Source of the DNA: Chlamydiales bacterium
Lineage (GTDB): Bacteria; Chlamydiota; Chlamydiia; Chlamydiales; Simkaniaceae
Assembly (NCBI GenBank): GCA_024233395.1
Contig: JACKPR010000005.1
Span: 101,751-165,750 of the forward strand
Direction: 5' to 3'
DNA: 64,000 nt
Shown: piece after piece, positions 51,769 through 59,870 of the stretch
How the letters are laid out: each line of letters opens with the position of its first letter
How positions within the stretch are numbered: position 1 is the stretch's first letter
Made by a program: the position numbers and the translations under genes
The notes under the pieces: generated by a model
Told to the model about the DNA's origin: nothing
The model's database searches: none
The model's input: the letters and a program-made list of their open reading frames with translations, nothing else

Positions 51769-52500
51769 CTAATTCAGCTCCCATTTTTTGAGGAGTTTTT
51801 CATAGGTTCCATTATCGCGCAGTTTATCGAGACCTCGATTAAACGCTTCAAGAAGTTCTTTCTCTTCACCGTTTAAAGTCACAAGGCGGAGACCCATATC
51901 ATTGAGTGGAGGGGTCGCAATTTTTACTTGTTCTCGATAAAGATTTCGAATGTAACTGGTTGCTTGAAGGTAATCGATTAAAATCCCATCGATTTGTTCT
52001 GTAACAATCTCTTCAAAAGCATCGGGAATAGAATAATAATAGTGAACATTTACACCAGGATATTTCTCGATAAGGAGGGCCTCTTGATTCAATGATTCTA
52101 CACTAATCTCTTTACCTCTAAGATGATTCACACTGCTCACTTTCATTTCTTTTTTCACAACAAGAACAGGACCGATGTAAAGAAAAGGATCTGAAAAGGT
52201 ATAGGTTTTCTGAAGAGTCGTTCGGGGAGTGATAGAGCTGAGCATGGCATCATATTGATCATTCTTAAGTCCATAGATCAAATTATCCCAAGCCATCATT
52301 ACCGTTTCAAAAAATACACCTTCTTCATGAGAAATCGCTCGGAGTAGTTCTTTTGAGAAAGCATAGACATGCGCCTCTTTTCCCCCCAATGGGGCAGGGT
52401 AATAACTCGGATCAATTCCAATCCGATACGTTTTACCTTTTGCTCCACAAGAAACAAGAACAATGGCTAGAAGTAAAAATGTGCAAACTCGTTTTAGCAT
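51769..52500 (-). CDS. amino-acid-binding lipoprotein (ArtJ-like, SBP_bac_3)
   Basis: A 243-residue lipoprotein: lipobox VLVSC (Cys ~18), then a family-3 binding fold with YRIGIDPSYYPAPLG, YDAMLSSITPRTTLQKTYTF, LRGKEISVESLNQEALLIEK and GTYEKLLKKWEL. It binds amino acids, probably arginine as for chlamydial ArtJ. No permease or ATPase adjoins it. A promoter TTGATA-N17-TAAGAT ends 8 bases before the ATG, and no Shine-Dalgarno is seen. Confidence 0.85.
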   Translation of the reverse strand: MLKRVCTFLLLAIVLVSCGAKGKTYRIGIDPSYYPAPLGGKEAHVYAFSKELLRAISHEEGVFFETVMMAWDNLIYGLKNDQYDAMLSSITPRTTLQKTYTFSDPFLYIGPVLVVKKEMKVSSVNHLRGKEISVESLNQEALLIEKYPGVNVHYYYSIPDAFEEIVTEQIDGILIDYLQATSYIRNLYREQVKIATPPLNDMGLRLVTLNGEEKELLEAFNRGLDKLRDNGTYEKLLKKWELN

Positions 52501-52508
52501 TACTTTTT

Positions 52509-52537
52509 ATCTTAATTCTTCCTTTTCAATTTATCAA
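52509..52537 (-). promoter_or_regulatory. promoter of the ArtJ-like gene
   Basis: On the minus strand TTGATA (52532-52537) and TAAGAT (52509-52514) are 17 bp apart, with the ATG 8 bases after the -10. This is another near-leaderless arrangement. Confidence 0.5.
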
Positions 52538-52543
52538 GAGCTA

Positions 52544-52586
52544 TAGCTAAAACACTTTAAAATTGGTTTTTGTCTGCGTCGACTTG
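52544..52586. repeat. solo MITE-A end joined to the 20-bp repeat
   Basis: TAGCTAAAACACTTTAAAAT plus TGG (52544-52566) matches the family A terminal repeat. It is followed directly by TTTTTGTCTGCGTCGACTTG, the inverse of 49148-49167. The other end of the element is not recognisable, so this is a truncated or variant copy. The remaining gap to 52711 is AT-rich without a gene. Confidence 0.65.
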
Positions 52587-52711
52587 ACCTCAAAATTTCC
52601 AATTTTTGATACACGATGTGTATAGATCAACAATCTTTACTAACTTGATTTTTAAAAAAAAATTTATTAAGCCTGTCTTCAGGAAACCTTAAATTTCTTG
52701 GAGGAATAGAA

Positions 52712-53164
52712 ATGAAAGCAATAGTCCTAGGAATTTTAACAATCACATCGATCAGCGGCTTTGCAACTGTTGAGCATTATTATATTCACTGTGAAAAAAC
52801 TTATGTTGATCCAGAAGTGATTGACCTTCATGAAAGAAAAATCAAATTTAAAAGCTTAGGAGAAACTTACCAAACATCTGCAATTTACTCTGATGAACAT
52901 GGCCTCTATTATCAAGACTATCTCGAAAACCATGAACAAGTACTCTCTACAAGTGATCATTCTACCACTCTAAATATGGAGACCGATGAACAACTTGACC
53001 CTTTTGTTGATTTAATACCTACTGAAAAAGCGCCGATTGATATTGACCAAAATACTGAATCTCTCATCTTGGAAGAAAACAAAACAGCTCCAGCCGCCCA
53101 GCAGTTATCCTCATCTCCAGAAAAAAAACGAGCCGCATGGCCCTATACGAATAAAAAAAGATAA
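52712..53164 (+). CDS. hypothetical exported protein
   Basis: A 150-residue protein with a signal peptide (MKAIVLGILTITSISGFA) followed by a beta-rich segment with Cys (YYIHCEKTYVDPEVIDLHER) and an acidic, disordered C-terminal half ending in KKRAAWPYTNKKR. GGAGG precedes the ATG. A strong terminator follows. No family recognised. Confidence 0.65.
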   Translation: MKAIVLGILTITSISGFATVEHYYIHCEKTYVDPEVIDLHERKIKFKSLGETYQTSAIYSDEHGLYYQDYLENHEQVLSTSDHSTTLNMETDEQLDPFVDLIPTEKAPIDIDQNTESLILEENKTAPAAQQLSSSPEKKRAAWPYTNKKR

Positions 53165-53170
53165 GAAGCC

Positions 53171-53204
53171 CTCCTTTCGAACTGATCATTCAGTTCGAAA
53201 GGAG
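53171..53204. terminator. strong bidirectional terminator
   Basis: CTCCTTTCGAACTGA pairs perfectly with TCAGTTCGAAAGGAG around a short TCAT loop, followed by TTTGAA. It lies between the convergent 150-aa and hydrolase-like genes. Confidence 0.75.
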
Positions 53205-53220
53205 TTTGAATTAAAACGAT

Positions 53221-53928
53221 TTAGGATAAAGTGTTTTCAGATCTGAAGGTAAAATCTCGTATTGTTTGTGCAGCGTGCGTGTCATATCCCCCAATTAGCT
53301 GATGTCCAGATCCTGGACCTTGGAGGCTAATCCATTGAGTATCATTTTTCTTATGCCACTTGATTGTTCCTATCACTTGAGTCGTATCATCGTGATTTCT
53401 ATAATTTAATACTACCCCTGCTAAGTCTTTCGCAACTGTTGTCACCCCTCCATAGGTATAGACTTCAAGATTTGCTTTTCTAGTCTCATCAAGGATATCT
53501 CTATCTTTAAGAGACTGTAATGTGTTAGAAACAAGAAGAGCGCCGTGACTATGCGCGATAATACAAAGCTTTCCTCGTTGCACCAATTCTTCAATGATTG
53601 GAGATAGTTGTTCTATTACATCTTCCATTCGTTGACGATCTTGCTTGTGCGTTGCATGAACATTATTCCAAAATGGAATAACAGCTTTATCAGTCATCTC
53701 TTTGAGTCTTTCTGCATTAGTGAAAACATCATCCTCAGTATTTAGAATTCCTCCGACAAATAAAATACTCCAGTTCCTGTAAGGGGTATCGGGAGCCCCA
53801 TTTTCTTCCATAATCAAACCAACCGTCCCTTTTGTAAACTCAGGTAATTCTGTTGGATTATATAAATTTGCCGCTGGTGTATGAGTGTGTCTAAAACGAC
53901 TTGAAATACTATGCATAAAAGATGCCAT
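53221..53928 (-). CDS. alpha/beta-hydrolase-like protein
   Basis: A 235-residue protein with LCIIAHSHGALLVSNTLQSL, a nucleophile elbow of the form G/H-x-S-x-G (HSHG) after a hydrophobic strand, and later NHDD and GHQLIGGYDTHA that could supply acid and His. NWSILFVGGILNTEDD may form the oxyanion region. It may be a lipase, esterase or acyl-protein hydrolase. AGGAGGG lies 8 bases before the ATG. There is no signal peptide, so it is cytoplasmic or secreted by a specialised system. Confidence 0.65.
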   Translation of the reverse strand: MASFMHSISSRFRHTHTPAANLYNPTELPEFTKGTVGLIMEENGAPDTPYRNWSILFVGGILNTEDDVFTNAERLKEMTDKAVIPFWNNVHATHKQDRQRMEDVIEQLSPIIEELVQRGKLCIIAHSHGALLVSNTLQSLKDRDILDETRKANLEVYTYGGVTTVAKDLAGVVLNYRNHDDTTQVIGTIKWHKKNDTQWISLQGPGSGHQLIGGYDTHAAQTIRDFTFRSENTLS

Positions 53929-54061
53929 AAAATTAACCCTCCTTTAATTTTTTGATAATAAATATTATAACAAATTTTTTATTATAAGTAAAAAATTATA
54001 TACTATCTCTTATATGCTTTATAATGAATATGATATGCACTTAATTAGAACATTAAAACCA

Positions 54062-54090
54062 CATAACCAATTAACTAGTAAATGGTTATG
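54062..54090. terminator. hairpin overlapping the cadA-type stop codon
   Basis: CATAACCA / TGGTTATG pair across ATTAACTAGTAAA. The stem covers the TAA stop of the minus-strand ATPase gene. The AT-rich gap 53929-54061 holds no gene. Confidence 0.5.
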
Positions 54091-56182
54091 ATTGTTGACT
54101 AGATCGTAATAATCGGAGTCCATTGAAGACGACGAGAAGGGAAGCTCCCGTATCGGCGAGAATGGCCATCCAAAGAGAAGCAACTCCTACTATTGCAAGG
54201 ATGAGGAAAAGAGCTTTAAGCCCTAGCGCAAAAATAATATTCTGCTGGATGATTTGAAGGGCTCTTCGCGAATGTCGGATGAGCCAAGGAATCTTTGAGA
54301 GATCATCGGCCATGAGAGCAATATCAGCCGTTTCAATTGCAGCATCGGTTCCCATAGCACCCATTGCAATGCCAAAACTTGCCGCTGCCATTGCAGGGGC
54401 ATCATTAATCCCATCTCCAATCATCGCAACATGTTTCCAGCGACTTTTTAAACGCTCAACAGCTTCTACTTTATCCTCGGGAAGAAGTTCACTCTGAGCC
54501 TCATCTACCCCAGTTAAACGGCTAATGGCTTCAGCTGCAGGTTTATTATCCCCTGTAAGCATCACCACCTTTTTAACTCCAACTTTTTTGATTTCTTGCA
54601 AGATTTCTTTCACATTTTTTCGCGGCTGATCGGCAACGCTTATCAACCCACAAACATGTTTATTGTTTCCAATCGCAATAATCGAATGACCGGCATCTTC
54701 TAAGTCAAGAGCCATTTGATGAATTTCTGGGGTTTCTTGTTTCATTTCGTGCATAAAGCGATGACTTCCTATCCAGTAACGGGTCCCCCGATAGGTTCCT
54801 TCTGCTCCTTTTCCTTTCGTAATCTGAAAGTCTTCTGCACGTTCTTCCTGTACCCCATTTTCAGCAGCATATTTAAGGATTGCCCGTGCAAGAGGATGTT
54901 CACTTGGGGCCTCAAGAGCTGCAGCTCTTTGAAGAAGTTCTTTTTCAGTATGATGATTTAAGGGAATGACTTTTTGAACTTCGGGTTTTCCATAGGTCAA
55001 TGTTCCTGTTTTATCAAGAGCTAAAGCCGCAAGCTTTCCAGGCATTTCAAGGAACATTCCCCCTTTAATTAATACTCCCGCGCGAGCAGCTGCTGTCAAT
55101 CCAGAGACAATACTGACAGGTGTTGAAATAACAAGGGCGCAAGGACAAGCAATCACCAAAATCACTAAAGCTCGGTAAAACCATGTTGCCCACTCCAAAT
55201 CTAAAAGGAGTGGAGGAAGAAGGGCTACAAGAATGGCAATACAAATCATGATAGGGGTATAAATTTTGGCAAATTTTTCTACCCATTGCTGCGAGTGTGC
55301 ACGCCTTGATTGCGCCTGTTCAACGAGATGGATAATCCGCGCTAATGTTGTATCATTCGCTCCTTTAGTGACAACACATTCAATGGCTCCTTCTTCATTA
55401 ATCGTCCCTGCATAGACTTCATCTCCCTCTTCTTTATAAATAGGAACCGACTCACCAGTAATAGGCGCTTGATTTATGGAAGTCCTTCCTTTTTCAACGA
55501 CTCCATCCAAAGGAACTTTTTCTCCAGGACGGACTAAAATCCGATCACCAATTTGAACGTCTTCCACCTCTTTATCCCCTTTATCAATCACATGAGCCAT
55601 GGTGGGTGTTAAATCCATCAGAGTCGCAACAGCACGTCTGGCTCTTCCAACACTCCAATGTTCTAAAAGAAGTGCCACTGAAAAAAGAAAAGCAACGGTT
55701 GCTCCTTCAAACCACTGATCAATCGCAATCGCTCCAACCATTGCAATGACCATCAAGAGGTTCATATCGGGCTCTAACCTTTTGATGGCTCGAAAAGCTT
55801 TGGGAACAACGAAATAAGCTCCAAAAAGCATCGCAAAAAAGTAGAGTCTTTCTGCAGCGGGACTTCCTTTTGCATGGAAAAAAATTGCAAAGACTAAAAA
55901 GATTCCACTAAGAATGGTTGTAATCAAACGCCCTTGTTTTTTCCAAAACCCCTCTTTTTCAAATGCTTTTTTATCACTCCATGGAAAAGCTTCCATTCCT
56001 CCTTCTTTGACCCATTGGATAATCTTTTTGGAGTCGATAGCCTCATCGCAGGTGACAATCATTTTTGCATTGAGAACATCAAACTCTAGATCGGTGATTC
56101 CTTCTCGTTTGGAAAGAGCTTTTTTTAAAATTGAAATTTCCTCAGCGCAATCTAGGCCAACAACTTTAAAGATAAGTTTCAT
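54086..56182 (-). CDS. heavy-metal P1B-type ATPase (CadA/ZntA-like)
   Basis: A 698-residue metal pump: an N-terminal HMA-like domain, a TGES loop, a CPC motif in the membrane (IACPCALVISTP), DKTGTLTYG, SEHPLARAI (HP motif) and MIGDGINDAPAMA. It exports Zn, Cd or Pb. The HMA motif reads GLDCAEE, keeping one of the two usual cysteines. The promoter TTGAGA-N18-TAAAAT ends 7 bases before ATG with no Shine-Dalgarno. It is probably the orthologue of chlamydial CT727, although it is separated here from rodA. Confidence 0.92.
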   Translation of the reverse strand: MKLIFKVVGLDCAEEISILKKALSKREGITDLEFDVLNAKMIVTCDEAIDSKKIIQWVKEGGMEAFPWSDKKAFEKEGFWKKQGRLITTILSGIFLVFAIFFHAKGSPAAERLYFFAMLFGAYFVVPKAFRAIKRLEPDMNLLMVIAMVGAIAIDQWFEGATVAFLFSVALLLEHWSVGRARRAVATLMDLTPTMAHVIDKGDKEVEDVQIGDRILVRPGEKVPLDGVVEKGRTSINQAPITGESVPIYKEEGDEVYAGTINEEGAIECVVTKGANDTTLARIIHLVEQAQSRRAHSQQWVEKFAKIYTPIMICIAILVALLPPLLLDLEWATWFYRALVILVIACPCALVISTPVSIVSGLTAAARAGVLIKGGMFLEMPGKLAALALDKTGTLTYGKPEVQKVIPLNHHTEKELLQRAAALEAPSEHPLARAILKYAAENGVQEERAEDFQITKGKGAEGTYRGTRYWIGSHRFMHEMKQETPEIHQMALDLEDAGHSIIAIGNNKHVCGLISVADQPRKNVKEILQEIKKVGVKKVVMLTGDNKPAAEAISRLTGVDEAQSELLPEDKVEAVERLKSRWKHVAMIGDGINDAPAMAAASFGIAMGAMGTDAAIETADIALMADDLSKIPWLIRHSRRALQIIQQNIIFALGLKALFLILAIVGVASLWMAILADTGASLLVVFNGLRLLRSSQQS

Positions 56183-56189
56183 AATTTTA

Positions 56190-56219
56190 ATTTTATCTCT
56201 TCCTTGAGTATAATCTCAA
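56190..56219 (-). promoter_or_regulatory. promoter of the CadA-type gene
   Basis: On the minus strand TTGAGA (56214-56219), an 18-bp spacer, and TAAAAT (56190-56195). ATG begins 7 bases after the -10. Confidence 0.55.
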
Positions 56220-56227
56220 CTTTGTAC

Positions 56228-56254
56228 GATTTTAAAGAACTTTAGCTATATAAT
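56228..56254 (+). promoter_or_regulatory. MITE-A end fragment containing the -10 of the GT9 gene
   Basis: GATTTTAAAGAACTTTAGCTATATAAT resembles the outward end of family A elements (ATTTTAAAGTGTTTTAGCTA, then TA). The TATAAT it contains (56249-56254) lies 7 bases before the GT9 ATG. The -35 is weak (TTGTAC with a 21-bp spacer). Confidence 0.45.
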
Positions 56255-56261
56255 ACCAGGA

Positions 56262-57302
56262 ATGAAGAATACACTGTTTAAGCTTCTCTTAGCTTTGGGG
56301 CCAAAAAAGAAATTTGAGCGAAAAGATGAGCCCCGCCTCTTAGTTGTTTCGACAACAGGACTTGGTGATACTCTTTGGGGAACGCCAGCTGTTAAAGCGC
56401 TCAGAAAAAAACATCCCAACGCTCACATTGCTCTTCTAACAAGTCCGATTGGGAAGGAGCTTTTTAAAAATAATCCTCATCTCGATGAAATTTTTGCTCT
56501 GAAAGACCCTGCTCTTTTTTCTTCATTAAAACTTCTTCCAACCTTGAGGAAACGTGCTTTCGATACTGCCTATATTTTCCATGTTTCACAACGTCCCATC
56601 CTTCCCATCGTCTCCCTTGCAGGTCCTTCTAAAATCGTTGGAACTGAAGGGATCAATAAAGGACTCGATCATCTTTTAACAAACCCCATTAAACAGATCC
56701 ATCTTCATGAAATTGAGCGCCGCTTAAAAATTGTTGATTGTGAAATGACTCACCCAAAGATGGAAATCTTTTTAACGGAAGAAGAAAACAACGCCTCCTT
56801 TGAGCATTTAGTGGAATCCCCTCTTTTGGTTGGGATCCATCCTGGAGCAAAAGATCGCTTCAAGCAGTGGAATCCCAAGCATTTCATTGAGCTCGGCAGA
56901 AAACTTGTCCAAGAAAAAGGGGCAACAATTCTGATTACAGGCAATTCTTCTGAAGCTGACTTAGCAGAGGGAATCGCAAAACATATCCCCCGCGCCATTT
57001 CTGTTGCAGGAAAGCTTTCTGTGCGCACCTTAGCTGCTCTTATCGAAAAACTCGATTTGTTTATTACCAATGACACAGGACCGATGCACCTGAGTTTTGC
57101 AATGGAAACACCAACTTTTGCCCTCTTTTCTCCCACCGATCCTTCTTTATGCGGCCCTTATAAAATCAGTCATGGGTTTGTCATTCAAAAACCCCGCTCA
57201 TGCAACCCTTGCATTCGAAAAAAATGCGTTTCTCCCTTCTGCATGGAACAAATTTCCCCTTCCATGGTTTATGAGGCGATCAATGCGCACTTGCAAGCTT
57301 GA
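56262..57302 (+). CDS. GT9 heptosyltransferase-like glycosyltransferase
   Basis: A 346-residue GT-B enzyme of the WaaC/WaaF family: VVSTTGLGDTLWGTPAVKAL at the start, LVGIHPGAKDRFKQWNPKHF in the middle, then LFITNDTGPMHLSFAMETPTFALF near the end, and a Cys-rich tail (SCNPCIRKKCVSPFCME) seen in heptosyltransferase II relatives. It adds heptose or another sugar to the LPS core. It heads the glycosyltransferase cluster. Confidence 0.88.
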   Translation: MKNTLFKLLLALGPKKKFERKDEPRLLVVSTTGLGDTLWGTPAVKALRKKHPNAHIALLTSPIGKELFKNNPHLDEIFALKDPALFSSLKLLPTLRKRAFDTAYIFHVSQRPILPIVSLAGPSKIVGTEGINKGLDHLLTNPIKQIHLHEIERRLKIVDCEMTHPKMEIFLTEEENNASFEHLVESPLLVGIHPGAKDRFKQWNPKHFIELGRKLVQEKGATILITGNSSEADLAEGIAKHIPRAISVAGKLSVRTLAALIEKLDLFITNDTGPMHLSFAMETPTFALFSPTDPSLCGPYKISHGFVIQKPRSCNPCIRKKCVSPFCMEQISPSMVYEAINAHLQA

Positions 57303-57609
57303 AGGAACGGATCTCTATTCACGCCTCCAAACTCTTGAAAAAGAAATTTCCCATGTCCGAAAAACCAAAGAACCTACAACTTTCTTAAATCTCATCTTTC
57401 TTGAAGAGGTTTCTTTGATTCGGCAAGCAAAAAGAGAACACCATCCCGTTTTTGCAAAATTTTCAGGAAAAGCCTTTATTAACTTTGATGAAGAATATCT
57501 TTTTTCAGCACTTCAAGATAAAATTATCGATGAACTCATCGAGGATACTCCCCTTTTAAATCCCTTTATGGAAGAAGCTATAGAGACTTTTAAATATATC
57601 CCATGTTAA
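57283..57609 (+). CDS. small hypothetical protein, overlaps the GT9 end
   Basis: A 108-residue charged protein: LYSRLQTLEKEISHVRKTKE, then INFDEEYLFSALQDKIIDEL. GAGG lies 6 bases before ATG 57283, 20 bp inside the GT9 gene, so the two are probably coupled. The longer frame from 57097 lies in GT9 and is rejected. Its last ~45 bases are repeated before the second GT2 copy, so it marks the edge of a duplication. Function unknown, possibly an accessory to the transferases. Confidence 0.6.
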   Translation: MRTCKLEGTDLYSRLQTLEKEISHVRKTKEPTTFLNLIFLEEVSLIRQAKREHHPVFAKFSGKAFINFDEEYLFSALQDKIIDELIEDTPLLNPFMEEAIETFKYIPC

Positions 57610-57618
57610 TGGGAGGGA

Positions 57619-58542
57619 ATGAGCATCTATGTTATTATCCTGAATTGGAATGGAAAAGATGATACTCTCCACTGTCTTGGAAGTCTCAAAGCAATCACCA
57701 CCCCTCATCAAGTTGTCATTATTGATAATGGCTCTACCGATGACTCTGTAGAAGTGATTTCTAAAACTTTTCCAGAACATCACTTAATAGAAACAGGAAA
57801 AAATCTTGGCTTTGCTGAAGGAAATAATGTAGGCATTCGGTATGCGTTAGCAAAAGGAGCTGAATACCTTCTTCTCCTCAATAATGATACCATCGTTACA
57901 AAAGATTTCCTCGAAGGGTTTCTGAAAAGAGACCTTCCGATTCAAGGAGGAAAGCCCCATTTAATGGATGAGCCCTTTCTCCTAGATATTATTGGTGGTG
58001 TTTGGTCCTATAAAAAAGGGGTAATGGACCCTGTGGGCAGACGAGATTGCCCAGACCAATGGAATGACCCTTTAATTGTGGATTATGTCTTAGGAGCAGC
58101 CGTTTTTATTAAAAGAGAAGTTTTTGAAACGATTGGCCTTTTTGATCCTCGTTTTTTTCTAAACTATGAAGAGATTGATTTTTGCTTTCGTGCAAAAAGT
58201 GCTGGATTCCCCTCTATCTATTGTCCTGAAGCCATCTATTTCCATAAAAAATCGGCTTCATTCTGTGGAGGAAAACCTCACAATCAATACTTTATGTACC
58301 GAAACCGTCTTCTTTGGATAGAAAAAACATTCTCTTCTGAATTGAAAAAGAGGTTTCTTAAACAGTATTTGAAAAATTCCTTTCAAATCTTGAAAAAATA
58401 TTGGCTCTCCCATTGTCGTTTTAAGAAAACTCCGCAAGAACGAGCAAGACTTCTTTATTCAAAAGCCATTCTTTGCGGGACACGTGATTACCTATTGAGA
58501 CGCTTTGGCGAAGGGCCCAAATGGCTCTTAAAACCCAAATAA
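57619..58542 (+). CDS. GT2 glycosyltransferase, copy 1
   Basis: A 307-residue GT-A enzyme of the rhamnosyltransferase-like GT2 type: YVIILNWNGKDDTLHCL, VVIIDNGSTDDSVEVI, LLLLNNDT (metal-binding), LGAAVFIKREVFETIGLFD and FFLNYEEIDFCFRAKSAG. GGGAGG precedes the ATG. It transfers a sugar in LPS or surface glycan synthesis. It is about 75% identical to the next gene. Confidence 0.9.
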   Translation: MSIYVIILNWNGKDDTLHCLGSLKAITTPHQVVIIDNGSTDDSVEVISKTFPEHHLIETGKNLGFAEGNNVGIRYALAKGAEYLLLLNNDTIVTKDFLEGFLKRDLPIQGGKPHLMDEPFLLDIIGGVWSYKKGVMDPVGRRDCPDQWNDPLIVDYVLGAAVFIKREVFETIGLFDPRFFLNYEEIDFCFRAKSAGFPSIYCPEAIYFHKKSASFCGGKPHNQYFMYRNRLLWIEKTFSSELKKRFLKQYLKNSFQILKKYWLSHCRFKKTPQERARLLYSKAILCGTRDYLLRRFGEGPKWLLKPK

Positions 58543-58552
58543 TCTAAAAATT

Positions 58553-58603
58553 TGTGGAAAAGCTATCGAGACTTTTAAATACACTCTATGCTAATGGGAG
58601 GGA
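58553..58603 (+). pseudogene. duplicated 3' remnant of the 108-aa gene
   Basis: AAGCTATCGAGACTTTTAAA and the following bases copy the end of the 108-aa gene (57576-57609), including the GGGAGG before the transferase. Only the last ~10 codons remain. The fragment shows that the duplication unit began inside that gene. Confidence 0.65.
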
Positions 58604-59524
58604 ATGAGCATCTATGTTATTATCCTGAATTGGAATGGAAAAGATGATACTCTTCAATGCTTAAAAAGTCTGAGTAATGTAACAACAGCGCATCAAGTTG
58701 TTATTGTCGATAATGGTTCTACCGATAATTCTGTTGAAGTCATTTCTAAAGCTTTCCCACACCACCATCTCATTGAAACAAAAAAAAACTTAGGGTTTGC
58801 TGAAGGGAACAATGTTGGGATTCGATATGCCCTTGAAAAAGGGGCGGATTTTCTTCTTCTCCTCAACAACGACACCATCGTTACAAATGATTTCCTCAAA
58901 GGGTTTTTGAAAAGAGACCTTCCGATTCAAGGAGGAAAAGCGCATCGCATGGATGATCCGCTAACTTTAGATGTCATTGGAGCCATTTGGTCACATGAAA
59001 AAGGGGCTATGGGTCACGTGGGGAAAGATGCCCCTTCTGAAGAGTGGAAAGAGCCCGTTGTTCTCGATTACATTTCTGGAGCAGCCATGTTTATTAAACG
59101 AGAAGTTTTTGAAAAAATTGGCCTCTTTGATCCCCGTTTTTTTCTCAACTACGAAGAGGTAGACTTTTGCTTCCGGGCAAAAAATGCAGGTTTTCTCTCT
59201 GTTTATTGTCCTGAGGCTGTTTATTTACATCGAACTTCAGCCTCCTTTATTGGAGGCAAACCTCACCGAGAATATTTTGTCTATCGTAACCGTCTCCTTT
59301 GGATAGAAAAAACTTTTTCTCCAAAAGAAAGAAAACGCTTCATCAAAAAATACCTGAAATTTTCCTTACAAATTTTAAAGAAATATTTACTTTCTTCCTT
59401 TCGTTTCAAAAAAAGCTCTCAAGAACGTGAACACTTTCTCTACTTAAAAGCAATCCTTTGTGGAACACGAGACTATCTTTTGAGACGATTTGGAGATGGT
59501 CCAAAATGGCTCTTAAAAACCTGA
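58604..59524 (+). CDS. GT2 glycosyltransferase, copy 2
   Basis: A 306-residue paralogue of the preceding gene with the same motifs (YVIILNWNGKDDTLQCL, VVIVDNGSTDNSVEV, LLLLNNDT, SGAAMFIKREVFEKIGLFD). Its final Thr codon and TGA stop lie inside the inverted repeat starting at 59518, so the original ending (KPK in copy 1) has been replaced by KT. All expected catalytic motifs are intact. The acceptor may differ from that of copy 1. Confidence 0.9.
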   Translation: MSIYVIILNWNGKDDTLQCLKSLSNVTTAHQVVIVDNGSTDNSVEVISKAFPHHHLIETKKNLGFAEGNNVGIRYALEKGADFLLLLNNDTIVTNDFLKGFLKRDLPIQGGKAHRMDDPLTLDVIGAIWSHEKGAMGHVGKDAPSEEWKEPVVLDYISGAAMFIKREVFEKIGLFDPRFFLNYEEVDFCFRAKNAGFLSVYCPEAVYLHRTSASFIGGKPHREYFVYRNRLLWIEKTFSPKERKRFIKKYLKFSLQILKKYLLSSFRFKKSSQEREHFLYLKAILCGTRDYLLRRFGDGPKWLLKT

Positions 59525-59838
59525 ACTCTGGGTTTATACCCAAACAAGTTCAAAAGTTGGATTTTCGGCGGCGCCAAAGCACCGCAATTCGTCGATCTTA
59601 AATGACCTCATATTTCTAATATTAGGCCATTTAAGATCGGCAAATTTCGAAAGCTTTCGCGTTGCCCAAAACCAACTTTTGAACTTGTTTGGGTATATTT
59701 TACTTATTGTCATAGGAGAGTTCTCTTAAATTCTTGAGCTTTTTATCGAAGGGAAGGGCCAAAGCGCCCTTTTCGAGATAAAAGGCCCAAGAAGAAAGAG
59801 AAAAATCCCTGAGAATGAGTAAAATAAACCCAGAGTTC
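59523..59838. repeat. 155-bp inverted-repeat element (outer), copy 2, interrupted by MITE-B
   Basis: Ends GAACTCTGGGTTTA and TAAACCCAGAGTTC, extending to a 19-bp perfect inverted repeat (59518-59536 with 59825-59843). After removal of the MITE (59537-59695) and one TA the element is 155 bp, as in copy 1, and its inner arms (TATTTTACTTATT / AATGAGTAAAATA) become continuous. It occupies the gap between the second and third GT2 genes; no gene lies in it. Confidence 0.85.
59537..59695. mobile_element. MITE-like element, family B (159 bp), nested in the outer repeat
   Basis: Ends TACCCAAACAAGTTCAAAAG and its complement, flanked by TA on both sides. The core holds GATCTTAAATGACCT / AGGCCATTTAAGATC arms. 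About 15 of the first 22 bases match family A ends, but the core is unrelated. It sits at exactly the same TA of the outer element as the family A copy at 31756-31921. Confidence 0.85.
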
Positions 59839-59870
59839 AGGTTAAAAGGAAAATAAAGTACAATAAAAGG

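Noticed and set aside
57097..57282. Longer N-terminus for the 108-aa protein
   Set aside because: This part lies within the GT9 gene in another frame; a good ribosome site precedes ATG 57283.
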